From Staphylotrichum longicolle (Eukaryota; Ascomycota; Sordariomycetes; Sordariales; Chaetomiaceae), in the NCBI GenBank assembly GCA_019096155.1, contig JAHCVI010000004.1:3410001-3474000 (forward strand): DNA of 64,000 bases, given 5' to 3'. Of the stretch, positions 33,339 to 43,901 are shown one piece after another (positions within the stretch are counted from its first letter, which is position 1; each line of letters begins with the position of its first letter). Under the pieces are notes generated by a model. That model made no database searches. It was not told where the DNA came from and was given only the letters and a program-made list of their open reading frames with translations. A program made the position numbers and the translations under genes.

Positions 33339-34186
33339 GATGGCTGGGGGACGAGGCAACCGGGGATTCACCACGCCAGCAGATAACAGCAAGAGGCACA
33401 GATGGACAAGTCGTCAAGACAGGTCGAAGTGCAAGACGTGAAAGCAGCCTCCAGCGTGAGCAATGCTATCCAAAGTCAAAACACTTGGGCGATCTCCACG
33501 TCTTAAACGCACCCACATACCCCAGACTTCCCCATGGGGAATATGGTTAGTTCCTCCAGATTGCTCCACATGATACGAGACAGAAGCAATCTAGAGTTCC
33601 CAGACTTCGGGCCGTTCGCCGGGTATTGCACCGAACTACCCCAAGCCCGCCCGCATACCATGACCGTTGGGGAAGCTTCTCCGCTCCGCCATCAGCACCA
33701 ACGCTTGCTAGATAACCGAACGAGTGGGAGTTGAGATGGCCTGCGGGGGCAAGTCGATCAAGTTTTCCATGTCATGTCCGCGTCACGACCCCCTCCCGAC
33801 CTGAATCGTTCGCGCTATGTTACACCGAGTTGGCTTCACTGCTCTCGGCTGAATTGGACACCGAGATCTCCAAAACCCACTTTCTGACCTTGACTCGCGT
33901 TGGGATAGCAGGGATATTTCTCCACCAAACAAACAGCCAAGGGCCGGGAATGACTTCTTTAAGGCCGTTACAATCGGCGCCAGGGAGGGAATAAGACTAT
34001 CCCGCTTCGAGTGCATTTACGCATCCTCCAAGGTAACACGGCAGTCAAGCACGCAACCCTCCTCACCTCGACGCAAGATTGACGAGAAAGACCCTTGATT
34101 GCCCTCCCACTTTCAAAGTTTCAATCTCATCCCCAACCAACAACACCCAAACCAAACCAACTCCCCCGCCTATTCCATCGCCCACC
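33339..34186. promoter_or_regulatory. divergent promoter MFS/GH105
   Basis: About 850 bases between two divergent starts. No other gene is seen. The last 90 bases before 34187 form an A/C-rich leader. Confidence 0.45.
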
Positions 34187-35323
34187 ATGCCACTCACACA
34201 CCATGGCATCTCCTCATCCGAACTCCACGCCAAAATCGACCTCCTCATCAACGCCATGATCTCCATCAAAGACAAGACCGGCGAGTTCCTCCTCCCGCTC
34301 CCGACGGGGCGCATCATCGACACCAAGGGCTGGGACGACTGGGAATGGACGCACGGCATCGGCCTGTACGGCATCTGGCAGTACTACGAGCTCACGCAAA
34401 ACCCCGCGCACCTCGCGCTGATCGAGTCGTGGTTCCGCGCGCGCTTCGCCGCGGGCGGCACGACCAAGAACATCAACACCATGGCCGTGTTCCTGACCCT
34501 CGCGTGCGTGTACGAGAAGACGAGGAACGCGGAGTACCTCCCCTGGCTGGACGCGTGGGCCGAGTGGGCGTACCACGACCTGGAGCGCACGCGGTACGGC
34601 GGGATGCAGCACATCACGTACCTCGAGGAGAACAAGGACCAGCTGTGGGACGACACGCTCATGATGACGGTGCTGCCGCTGGCCAAGATCGGGCTGGTGC
34701 TGGGGCGGGAGCACTACGTCGTGGAGGCCAAGAGGCAGTTCATGCTGCACGTGCAGTACCTGTGCGACGTCAAGAGCGGGCTGTTTTTCCACGGGTGGGA
34801 GTTCCACGAGGGCCGGGTGGGCGGGCATAATTTCGCCGAGGCGAGGTGGGCGAGGGGGAATAGTTGGTTGACGATTGCGATCCCGGAGTTTTTGGAGCTG
34901 TTGAGGGAGGGCGGTGCGGAGGACCCGGCGCTGGAGGCGTTCTTGAGGAGTACGCTGCTGGCGCAGTGTGAAGCGCTGAAGCCGTTGCAGCTGCCGGAGA
35001 CGGGGTTGTGGCGGACGTTGTTGGACATCCCTGAGGAGGAGGGGTCGTACCCCGAGGCGAGTGCCACGGCCGGGTTTGCATTTGGCGTGCTCAAGGGCCA
35101 AAGGAAAAGGTATATCGGGAGAGAGTTTGAGGAGATGGCTATCAAGGCGGTAAAGGGGGTGCTGGCAAATATCAGTGAGGACGGAGAGCTGCTCAACACG
35201 TCGTTTGGGACAGGCATGGGCCGGGATCTGCAACATTACAAGGATATTCCGGTCACAAGTATGCCGTATGGGCAGGCGATGGCCATCATGGCTTTGGTTG
35301 AGTTTTCAAGGAGATATATCTGA
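34187..35323 (+). CDS. GH105 unsaturated rhamnogalacturonyl hydrolase
   Basis: Single exon, 378 residues, ATG after a C-rich leader. The (alpha/alpha)6-barrel family signature is clear: DWEWTHGIGLYGIWQYY, NINTMAVFLTLACVYE, QLWDDTLMMTVLPLAKIG (the catalytic Asp is in WDDT), FFHGWEFHEGRVGGHNFAEARWARGNSWLTIA and SMPYGQAMAIMAL. GH105 enzymes hydrate and cleave the unsaturated uronic residue at the end of pectin or rhamnogalacturonan oligosaccharides left by lyases. There is no signal peptide, so it should act in the cytosol on imported oligosaccharides. The PL3 lyase at 58.5 kb could supply similar products but is not linked. Confidence 0.92.
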   Translation: MPLTHHGISSSELHAKIDLLINAMISIKDKTGEFLLPLPTGRIIDTKGWDDWEWTHGIGLYGIWQYYELTQNPAHLALIESWFRARFAAGGTTKNINTMAVFLTLACVYEKTRNAEYLPWLDAWAEWAYHDLERTRYGGMQHITYLEENKDQLWDDTLMMTVLPLAKIGLVLGREHYVVEAKRQFMLHVQYLCDVKSGLFFHGWEFHEGRVGGHNFAEARWARGNSWLTIAIPEFLELLREGGAEDPALEAFLRSTLLAQCEALKPLQLPETGLWRTLLDIPEEEGSYPEASATAGFAFGVLKGQRKRYIGREFEEMAIKAVKGVLANISEDGELLNTSFGTGMGRDLQHYKDIPVTSMPYGQAMAIMALVEFSRRYI

Positions 35324-35632
35324 CAGTCTAAATCGTCATTTGGCGTGCTGAAAGAGACATAAGAGTACATCTGCAGCATACCTAAGATACCTAGTTTTGG
35401 TGGACTTACAATAGAGCACCGCTAGCGAGTGTTACACTTCGGACAAATCAATCGGGTCCAGGGCTTTTCGGTGAGCAGATAATTTTTCAAATTCTGCGTG
35501 AAATAGATCCAAGAGAAAGATTGCGGAGGCTTCAAGCCCCCTAGGTACTCCACATCTCAGCCCTCTTCTGCTGCTTTAAAGAGGTATCTTTCGCTGTAAA
35601 GGTACTTATACAACTAGCACATACGTCATCCA
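35324..35632. other. intergenic between convergent genes
   Basis: About 310 bases of 3' flanking sequence. Nothing recognised. Confidence 0.5.
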
Positions 35633-37346
35633 TCACTGCAAATTCCATGTTTTTCTATCTTCTAGATCCTTCCGTAGGGACAGGACAACCCTGCTGACCT
35701 GTGTCATCTTCAAACCTAGCCCAGCACCAAACACCATAAGCGCAATGGTTTTGTCACCAATGGGAATCACTGGCCGAAACCACATTGCAATCAGATACCC
35801 ATAGCCTATGAGCATGCACACCATAACAACAGCGACTACTCGTCGACATAGGGTGGTATGATAGTAAACAAGAACTCGACTCGGTTCGTATTGTGTCCAG
35901 AGCTTGAGTGCTGTTGCGGTAGATGTGTCGTCAGATGTGTTCTGCAGTAAGTATGTGTTAGCATCATGGGGTTATGAATGCCCAGGAACATGATAGGTAT
36001 CCTCACTCTCAATTGCCGTAGTGCCTCCTCGGTATTGATGTTCGGTCTTTGAAGCAACTTGCCAGCCGCATTCGCCACAGTAGTGGTGCCCGCCAGTGGC
36101 AACGATTCGGCATGGTTCTTGACATCTACAATTCATGTTAGATTATGGTGTGTTCCGACAAGACGTCCTTGTGTAGGTAGGCACCTACCTTTGGATGTCT
36201 CAGCAGCCGCGAGGAAAGGAAGAAGCAACAGAATAAGCGGCATGACCTGACCAAAGCTCAGACGGAATTGCGGCGCCATCTCAGTTTCCGGCACCAAGCC
36301 AGGCCAGGCGTCTTCGAAACTGACAAGAATTGAGTTGGACGCAAACACGGCAAGACCAAAACAGAAGTAAATATACAGCCAAATCAGCTGGGCGAGAAAA
36401 GAGTTGAAAAGGACGGTTAGTGCGAGCTCCAGACGCTTCAAAAGACTTAATGTAGAACTGCTTGGGGGGACGTCGCAAAGAGAGCTTGCTAACACGGCAC
36501 GTCTGCAAACGATAGCGCAAAGAAGTGAGCGCTCATCACCACCCAGCAGGCGGCGAGAGTACCAGGCCACGCGCGGGCCAAACGGCGCCGTCTCATCCAG
36601 GCCAAAGAGATGCCAGAAGCGCTGAGCCACTGCGCTGATCAGAACAAGGCAAATAAGGACCTGCGAGATGATGACGGCGTCCCAACTGCCGGGAGGCAAC
36701 GGCTGTGAGAGCGCACAACGAACCGTGTACGCCGGACGGGAGAGAATTTGGCGCGATAGTCCACTGACGACGCCGAACAGCAACAAGGCGATGAACACGA
36801 CGATGGCAGCTACCCGCAACAGGCGCAGCTTCTTCCTCGACCGGAGATGTTCGCGCAGGATGGTGAGCGACGAAACGTGGGTCAGGGCGGCGAAGAGCGC
36901 AAGCGATACGGCAACGGCGTACGAGTAGGCCGACCAACTGGCGTCCATGTCGCCGGCGCCGGAGGCCATGGCGGTGGCCACAATGACCTGTGCCAAGCCC
37001 GTCACGAGCTGCTGGTCGCTCATGGCCAAGGTAAACTTCTCTACCGCCTCCACGAGGGCCGGTGACGCGGGCTGACTTGGAGCGCGCAGGGTGACGAGAA
37101 CGAGCTCGTCGATGCCGTTGTATCGGTCGGGTCGAAGCGCACGCTTCCAATATGCCCAAACAATGACAGCTTGGGTGATTGAGTTCGACAATATAAAAGA
37201 GATGATGACCTGAAAGCTGGGTGTTAGTTTCATTGTCCATGCTTGACCATGCTGTGAGGGGGTTGGAGACTTGCGCCCACGCCCGCGACATCTCCATCGC
37301 GGAGATCTTGCGCGACACAAGGGTCAACCTCGGTGCTGTTTGACAT
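35633..37346 (-). CDS. fungal polytopic membrane protein, unknown function
   Basis: Minus-strand exons 37346-37275, 37209-36189, 36125-36007 and 35941-35633, 506 residues. The entry MSNSTEVDPCVAQDLRDGDV with AGVGV|IISFILSNS, the phrase MSDQQLVTGLAQVIVA and WSAYSYAVAVSLALFAALTH mark a large family of fungal transmembrane proteins of unknown function. Eight or so hydrophobic segments are visible. The first intron is best closed with a GC donor (GCAAGT), because it yields the family's GVGV; a GTGGGC donor six bases upstream would give AGV instead. The C-terminal exon encodes VCMLIGYGYLIAMWF and a Lys/Arg tail. Members often sit near HET and NLR-like genes, as here. Confidence 0.75.
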
Positions 37347-37997
37347 CGTAAACACGATAAATAGAGAGTGTGAGGAGTCAACCGCATAAACAACGGAATC
37401 ATCAAGTGTAGAACTTCTTGCTAACACCTGGTGAAGTGAAAGGCCTTGCCGATTGCCACAACAAGTCCCAGCTGAAAGCCTGCAGGTATTGTGTTACTTA
37501 TTAGCAAATGCTCAGCCGCACTCCCCACGGCAACGGCCGATGGCAGGATTTGGGAGAGTCGTGCTCTGCGCGCCAAGACAAAACCAATGATGGAGCAATG
37601 TGGTGGGCGAAGCAGCGGATTGGCTGTATGATCGTCGTGGGCGTTCGAAGAAGGAAGAAAGCATGCCGCAGAACAATTGCAAGCCCCAGACTGCCTCAAG
37701 GTAACCTGCGAGCCTGGGCATCTTGACCCCCAAAGATAAACTTTCTTGGCTTCTCAACAAGGTCAAAGCAAGCTCAGATGAATTCTCACGACCAAAGTCT
37801 CGCAACGAACTCAACTCGGGGCTTCGCTCACATTGTTGCACTGACCGTCAAAGAAAGTACTTCAGCACGGTGAGAGCTACACTCGGGGCATATAGTGAAG
37901 TTGAACTTGGTCTTCCATCCACCTTTCCACATGATTCGGCGAGGGCCAAGAATACCTCAAACACCCTGTACAGTGAGGTCTGTATATGTCGTGATCC
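37347..37997. other. intergenic
   Basis: Promoter side of the membrane-protein gene and 3' flank of the Ras-fold gene. No gene or RNA is recognised. Confidence 0.5.
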
Positions 37998-38926
37998 TTA
38001 GCTAGGTGTCTCTTCTTGGGTGAACAGAGCGTGAATCACATGCGCCCTCTTGCGTATATTCTCCTTGTCGGCAGGGGACAGCGGGGAATTTTGATAGGGG
38101 GGCCCGGGAGGGGTGGCCGGGAACTGATGACGGGCGACATACGCTAGCTCAACGAGCAAGCCGACAGCATCGCCAACGCCACGCCCCGACGAGGGCGAAA
38201 ACGTGACGAAGCGGCACCCTCGTTGGCTCGCAAACGCCAGGCCTTCTTCGTGCGACACGGCCCGCGGACCTTTCATGTCGGCGACGGAGGCGATCATGGT
38301 GGCGAGAAAAGGGAGGTTCTCGTCCGGGCACCGGCTGCGCATTCTCTCGAAGCTGGCGGCCATTTCGTCCCACGACTCCCTCGACGAGGGGTTGTAAGGG
38401 AAGATGAGGCCGATATGTTGAAAGAGGGTGAGGTAGGCGAGTCCGTAACCAGTGGTTGGCATCAGGGCGACCTCGTAGTGGTAGTCGTTGCAAAAGTAGG
38501 CGGTATCGAACTCGCCATGGGGGTCGTAATGGGCGCCACGGGCGCCAAAGGACAGGTCCCGCTCCAGCAGCTAATCAACGAACCGGGGTGGGTGAGCTCA
38601 GTGCATGTATTAACAGTTTTTGACACTCACACACGGGAGTGCCCACCAGCTTCGTTTAGGTTACGTACCCCGTACAAGTACTGGTAATAGCTGCTGGCTC
38701 CTTTAGGATCTGCGACCATGATTGAGAGGGTCTGGTAACCCACGGGGGCCGGCCTGGTGGCGGTGGGCGACCGATTTAATGATTCCTCCACCTCGTCGGC
38801 ATGAATGGCGCGGGGAGGCGCATCGTTGCTTTCTTCTGGAGCTGCTGCCGCCGCTGGCAGTGATGGCGCGCGCTTGTTGCCAACACAACAGAGCTTGCAG
38901 AACACGGCCCCGACGCGCGGTAGCAT
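37998..38926 (-). CDS. Ras-fold protein without GTPase motifs (pseudo-GTPase)
   Basis: Minus-strand exons 38926-38669 and 38570-37998 (276 residues if ATG 38926 is used). The frame stays open to an ATG at 39130, so the true start may be upstream. The fold order resembles a small GTPase: a first strand with loop LSIMVADPKGASSYYQYLYG, a strand and helix around GYGLAYLTLFQHIGLIFPYN, a G4-position strand LPFLATMIASVADM, then RAVSHEEGLAFASQRGCRFVTFSPSSG at the position of the switch to SAK, and a final amphipathic helix. The Gly-Lys-Ser/Thr P-loop is replaced by GASS, the NKxD by ASVADM and the DxxG is not evident. Nucleotide binding is therefore unlikely. Function unknown; a scaffold role is only inference. 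Confidence 0.6.
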
Positions 38927-40572
38927 GATGCCCAGGTCGTCGACGCCTAGTGAGATGGATGACAGCCCAGGGTGTGTTGGGAGGATCTGTTGTTGTTTTC
39001 CCAGGGAAACACCGGAAGAGGATGCGAGCGCCCCGCACCTCAATTGCTGTTTTGCCCATCTTCTCGCTCTTGCCTGCCGAGCGGGCTCACCCGCACAAAA
39101 AGCCAGGGGGACTGAGCATCTCAGCCACATGAGGACCGCGGAGCCAAAAACTGCACGTACATCAACGCAAATAAACGCTCTCTATTCATTCATTCATTTA
39201 TCTTTTTCTATTCTTTTTGGATACGCTCGGGGCAGTTCGCATGGAGGGAAATTCCGCTCTGACATGGGCGTTTCCGTATGGCATGGTCTCGGGGATGTGA
39301 ATCCTTCGAAACACCTGATGGCGGAAGAGTGTTTGAATCACGGTCGCCAGATTGCGGTCGGCAAACTCACGAAATTCCACTGACAGTGAGCGGATAACCC
39401 GACATATTTCTTCTGTTATCTGCTCTGCTTCTCTGAAGTAGTTGTCCTAATGTCAAAGTCAAGATTGTGGAATTTTGTGCGTCAGCCCATGAATTTGGAC
39501 ATGGCCAAAATAGGAGCTGTTTTGCGATGGTCTTAAACCTTTGCTGAACTCAATTGAGATCGGTAGGAGACTTTGGTGCCGTAGTGGTGCTGAGAAGGAA
39601 GGAGGGTCGACCGTCACGAGGGAGAAGGCGAGAGCTCTCCTCTCGCGCACACTCCCCACAGCAAGAAGGTACGGTGTAAGTAGTGGCGTTATCAAGGGGG
39701 GCTGGCGCTATATAAGGTCCCGTCTTGTGTTCAACTTTCATAAGAAATACCAAAGTCGCACTCAGACCTCTCTGTGGTGTAATGGTATCGAGCGGTGAAC
39801 CTACCCGGTTCTCCCCAACAGTGCAAGCTACAGCCATTGGCCTTGGACTAGGCACCGTTCGCTTTTTGAGGCTTGAGGTTCGATTCTGAGTTGGTGCCGT
39901 GCTGTTTTTCTTTCCTGCCCTAGTTCGGTTTTGACTCATTCATCTGAACCGGGTCGAAAATCAGAAGCTCGTGTTGACAAGGAAGGAAACAAGAACCTAT
40001 AACCGCAATATTTCGTCCTCCGTTGCAAGACTTTTGCAAAAGCAGCATGGTATGTACCTTAGCCTTAGCGAACAACGATATTGGCGAGAGCTCTCAGGGC
40101 TCCGCGTGGTTGTCCGAAACATGGAAGTGAACCGGACAACTTCCTACCTTGCTCATGATTGCACCTAAGACGTCGGTACAACCCTTCCAATGATCGAGGG
40201 GTAACTAGACACATGGCAAAACGAGATCACAATCTCACAATGTCCTTCAAGTTGGGGTGGACTCCCAATCAGGTATGTCGGCTACGCTCTATCCGTGGCG
40301 ACTGTCCCACTGGCATCGCCGAAATGAAGCTACTGGCAATAAGTTGGCTGTCATTTTTCAGACACCTGCACATATACACTTCGCGGTAACTGTATCCATG
40401 GCTTGGCCATAAGACCTGGCATGAGTCTAATGTTCTTCGCATAATGCAGCGTTTATGACGGTCATGGTCCGTTAGTCAAGACATAGATTGGCACAGTAAA
40501 ACCTAAAACATCCACATTCCCAAGCTTGATCTACTCCATTCCATCACCCACCTCTAACCAAACATTCCCTTC
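38927..40572. other. intergenic
   Basis: About 1.6 kb. It may include an upstream exon of the Ras-fold gene (38927-39130). A tRNA-like stretch lies at 39771-39905. Otherwise no recognisable gene; local AT content is higher at 39160-39240 and 40440-40530. Confidence 0.45.
39771..39905 (+). ncRNA. tRNA-like relic or SINE fragment (tentative)
   Basis: A box-A-like TGGTGTAATGGTA at about 39779 is followed about 100 bases later by a box-B-like GGTTCGATTC (39878-39887), and a T-run follows after 39902. A 6-bp outer stem GGCACC/GGTGCC (39851-39856 with 39893-39898) encloses the B-box half. The T-arm does not pair well, and no acceptor stem joins the A-box half to the 3' end. A functional tRNA is therefore unlikely; a relic or SINE is possible. 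Confidence 0.3.
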
Positions 40573-42434
40573 TCATGCCCCCGCATTGTTCGTGTGCAAG
40601 CGATAATACTCGTCCCCCTTGCGCCTCTCCTCGTCAATAATCTCCTGCACCGACTTGCTGCCCAGGCCCTGGCCATAATACTGCTCGGCCAGCTCGATGC
40701 AGCGCAGGTTCGCGGCGAGCTTGTTCATCGTCTCCATCCACTCCTCCGTCTTCTCGCTGTCAAAGACGATGCCGCCGCCGGCCTGCAGGTACGCGATCTC
40801 GTCCTTGACCAGCATGGTGCGGATGGCGATGCACGTGTCCATCTGGCCCTCGTCGACGACCACGCGGGCCGTGCTGTTGTCGCCCTTGCTCTGCTCGACC
40901 CGCACGACGTCGTACGCGAACCAGCCCGCCGCGCCGGCGTAGATGCCGCGCTTCTCCTGCTCGAGGTCGTAGATGAGCTCCATGGCGCGGATCTTGGGCG
41001 CGCCCGACACCGTGCCCGCGGGGAAGATGCTGCGCATGGCGTCCCAGCGGGTGCACTCGGGCCGGAGCAGGCCCGACACCTCGCTGGTGAGGTGCTGGAC
41101 GTGGCTGAAGCGGTCGATGCGCATGAGGCGGTCGACCTTGACGGTGGACGGGTGGCACACGCGGTTGACGTCGTTGCGGGCGAGGTCGACCAGCATGACG
41201 TGCTCGGCGCGGTCCTTGGTGCTGGCCTGCAGCTCGGCGGCGAGCTCGTCGTCCTCGGCCGGGTTCAGCCCGCGGCGGATGGTGCCCGCGATGGCGTGGT
41301 TGACGATGCGCGGGCGCGAGCGCGCCTGCTCGGCCGAGTAGGCGAAGCGGGTGTCGACGGGCAAGGGCGCGTAGCCGTCCGTCTTCATCAGGCACTCGGG
41401 GGAGGCGCCGACGATGTGGAAGTCGGCGCAGGAGAGGAAGAAGAGGTAGGGCGACGGGTTGAGGGTGCGGAGGGTGCGGTAGATGTTGAAGGGGTGCAGC
41501 GAGGTGCTGCGCGAGAAGCGCTGCGAGGGCACGGCCTGGATGATGTCGCCCTTGACGATGTGGGATTTGAGCGAGGTGACGAAACCCTCGTAGCCGTGGC
41601 GGCCGACGTTGGAGGCGTATTGCTGGGAGGCGTCCGGGTTGGGCTGGTTTTGTGGCGGGAGGGGCGTCTCGGGTTGCTGGATGAGGGAGAGAGTGGCGCG
41701 GAGAGTGGCGCAGGCGTCGTCATAGGCGGACTGGAAGTCGTCGGTGGGGGTCTGGGGCAGGCGCATGTGGGTGATGATGGTGAGTGCCTGGAAGAAGTGG
41801 TCAAAGACCACGATGGTGTCAAAGATCATGAACAGGGCCTCCGGGATGTGCAGGTTGTCCTTGAGGGCGCGGGCCGTCTTGGGCTCAAAGTACTTGATGC
41901 AGTCGTACGAGATGTAGCCGATGGCACCGCCGGTCAAGCTGGGCAGCTTGAGTGAGGGGATGCTGACCACCCTGTCCTGTCCGAGCTGCTGCTCAAGCGC
42001 ACGCAGCGGATCCCCAACATCTTGATAGCCTGGACCGGTTGCCAGCACTTTCCTCGGGTCTGTGGGGTGTTAGTGAGACCCGGAGTCGGTCTTTGAGAAT
42101 CAAAGCACTTACTGGCTCCGATGAAACTGTACCGCCCTACTGTCTCAGTGCTCCCTGTGGCGCTCTCAAGCAGGAATGAGTACTCGGCGGTGGCACTGTT
42201 CAAATAGGCCAATTGAGCCTGGGGTCAGTCCAATTGACCATCGGCAGTGAGATGCAGCATCGCATACCCGTTTGAGAGCTTGAGATAGGTGGCGGACGGG
42301 GTGAGCAGGTCCGAGGGGACGGTGATGCACACGGGCAGGAGGGTCGGCTTATGTGACGCCGAGCTGGTCTGCTCAAACACACTGCGGGCCTCGGCCGCCG
42401 TTGGCCGGATGTCGAGCTTAGCTTGTGAAGCCAT
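40573..42434 (-). CDS. trp2: anthranilate synthase component I
   Basis: Minus-strand exons 42434-42268, 42195-42113 and 42059-40573, 578 residues. The acceptor for exon 2 was placed after GAACAG so that YLKLSNG|ATAEYSFLLES matches the family. LLES is the tryptophan feedback-binding element. The chorismate-binding domain is complete: QAVPSQRFSR, NPSPYLFFL, AGTIRRGLNPAEDDELAAEL, HVMLVDLARNDVNRV, IFPAGTVSGAPKIRAMELI and GGGIVFDSEKTEEW. The enzyme makes anthranilate from chorismate with ammonia supplied by the glutaminase component, the first step of tryptophan synthesis. There is no fused glutaminase here. A perfect TGAGTCAT site 204 bp upstream suggests control by the CPC1/Gcn4 cross-pathway system. 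Confidence 0.94.
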
Positions 42435-43901
42435 CGGGATCTGGGGCCTGCGTGATGTGATCGACAGAAAGAGTGAAACTGGGGCGCCAATTGCTGGGGG
42501 AGCGGCCTAGATCCTTGTGCCCTTTTGTTTGTTGGAAGGAGGTCCGGGGAAGCAGTCGAATCTGGCAAGTCCATTTTTTTGGTTTGCTCCGCTGAGTCGT
42601 CCGCATTGTGCCACTTGCTAACGTCTCCGACTTCGGGTGAGTCATGTTGGGTGGGGCTCGGAGCATCTCAAAGAGTGTCTGACTTGCTCACGAAACCCTA
42701 ACCCTGTGTCTTTCCACGAGCCCCTGAATGTGTCAATCTGAGCATCCACAGAGCGGAGAGTTGATTCAACTAAATAGTCAAGGGCTATGCAAGTTTGGAA
42801 GTTGTTCCACCTGGGAACTGTATTCCATACTTCTGGGCCCGAATGCGGTGTGTTGAGAAGTGCACTTACACCAACTAGCCACTTGTCTCGATTCTCGAGC
42901 ACATCAGGAATGCAAACAAACGGGAGAAACAAAATCTTAGTCAGCGGCTGTTGACGTGCAACCTCAGCATTGGAATGCATGGATATCATGCAGGACCGTT
43001 GCACTGCAAGTGACTTCAGCCGCACTAAGCTAGGGCGGGATGCTGTGCCAGAGTAAGCTGAAGACCGGATGCCGCTGACTGTCGCGTGATGGAAGGAGGA
43101 AGCAGATTGCAGCTTGATCTAGGTTTTTGGCGGAGGGTGACTGTGGAGTTTTACATTGATTCTCCGTATCTCTGCACGAAAGCGAGGGCACAAGCCACAC
43201 ATCGGAAGGTAGATGTCTTTCTGTTGTCCTGAACCTCAAGCAATCGATTTTTTCGCTAATCATCGCAGGCTGACATTTGACGACTTCATGAGCGGTCGAA
43301 GACACGCGCGTGTCTACCCCAGGCGCGCAAGTTGGTCGGAGCAGGACATAACTCAGATGGACATCAGAGCGCAACAAAACACACATTTCCGTTGTCAAAG
43401 TAAATTGCGTGCCGAAACATGAGGAAAGAAACACCGGCTGTGTTGGTACGTTAGTCTCTGGATACTTGAGGGGACTGGCGTTGTGCACTGTGTGACAGCC
43501 GAATGTGTGCTGCTGCTTCGGGTTGGCCGGGTGGTCGAGCGGTTGGTTGTTGGTGGCCCTTCTTCCCATCGCTGTTTGTCCAGCGTCCAGACTTCGATTA
43601 CGGCCTGAGCGCAACTGCATGCTGCTGAGACAATGGAAGCTTGTCGGGGCCAGCCAACCTGGCAGGGCATACTTCAGACCTTACGGGCAGTTGGCAGACG
43701 GAGTCCCGCGGCAGACTAAGGTCGTACATCTCAGCGGACACCCAACAGCTGGATGTTGGTTTCTTCAAGACTCCAACCACTTTTGTCTCTAGCTCGGTCA
43801 ACATCTTTTTCAAGTACTTCTACCAGCGCTCCCTTCTTTTGCGCCATCTCCTTTTTGGACCCGGTTTACACCAGGAACTAGTTTAACCTCCGCACGACAG
43901 T
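42435..43901. other. intergenic
   Basis: About 1.45 kb between divergent genes, containing the TGAGTCAT site and, by inference, both promoters. No supportable gene. The short CCCTAACCCT at 42696-42705 is too short to count as telomere repeat. Confidence 0.5.
42638..42645. promoter_or_regulatory. Gcn4/CPC1-type site TGAGTCAT
   Basis: A perfect TGA(C/G)TCAT element 204 bp upstream of the start codon of anthranilate synthase I. Amino-acid biosynthesis genes of fungi commonly use this site for derepression on amino-acid starvation. Function here is inferred from sequence and position. Confidence 0.6.

Noticed and set aside
40594..41955. 453-codon plus-strand frame opposite anthranilate synthase
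   Set aside because: Antisense shadow of a well-supported gene.
42696..42705. Telomere-like CCCTAACCCT
   Set aside because: Less than two repeat units; expected by chance.
43530..43560. GTGGTCGAGCGGTT resembling a tRNA A-box
   Set aside because: No matching B-box, anticodon arm or acceptor stem nearby.
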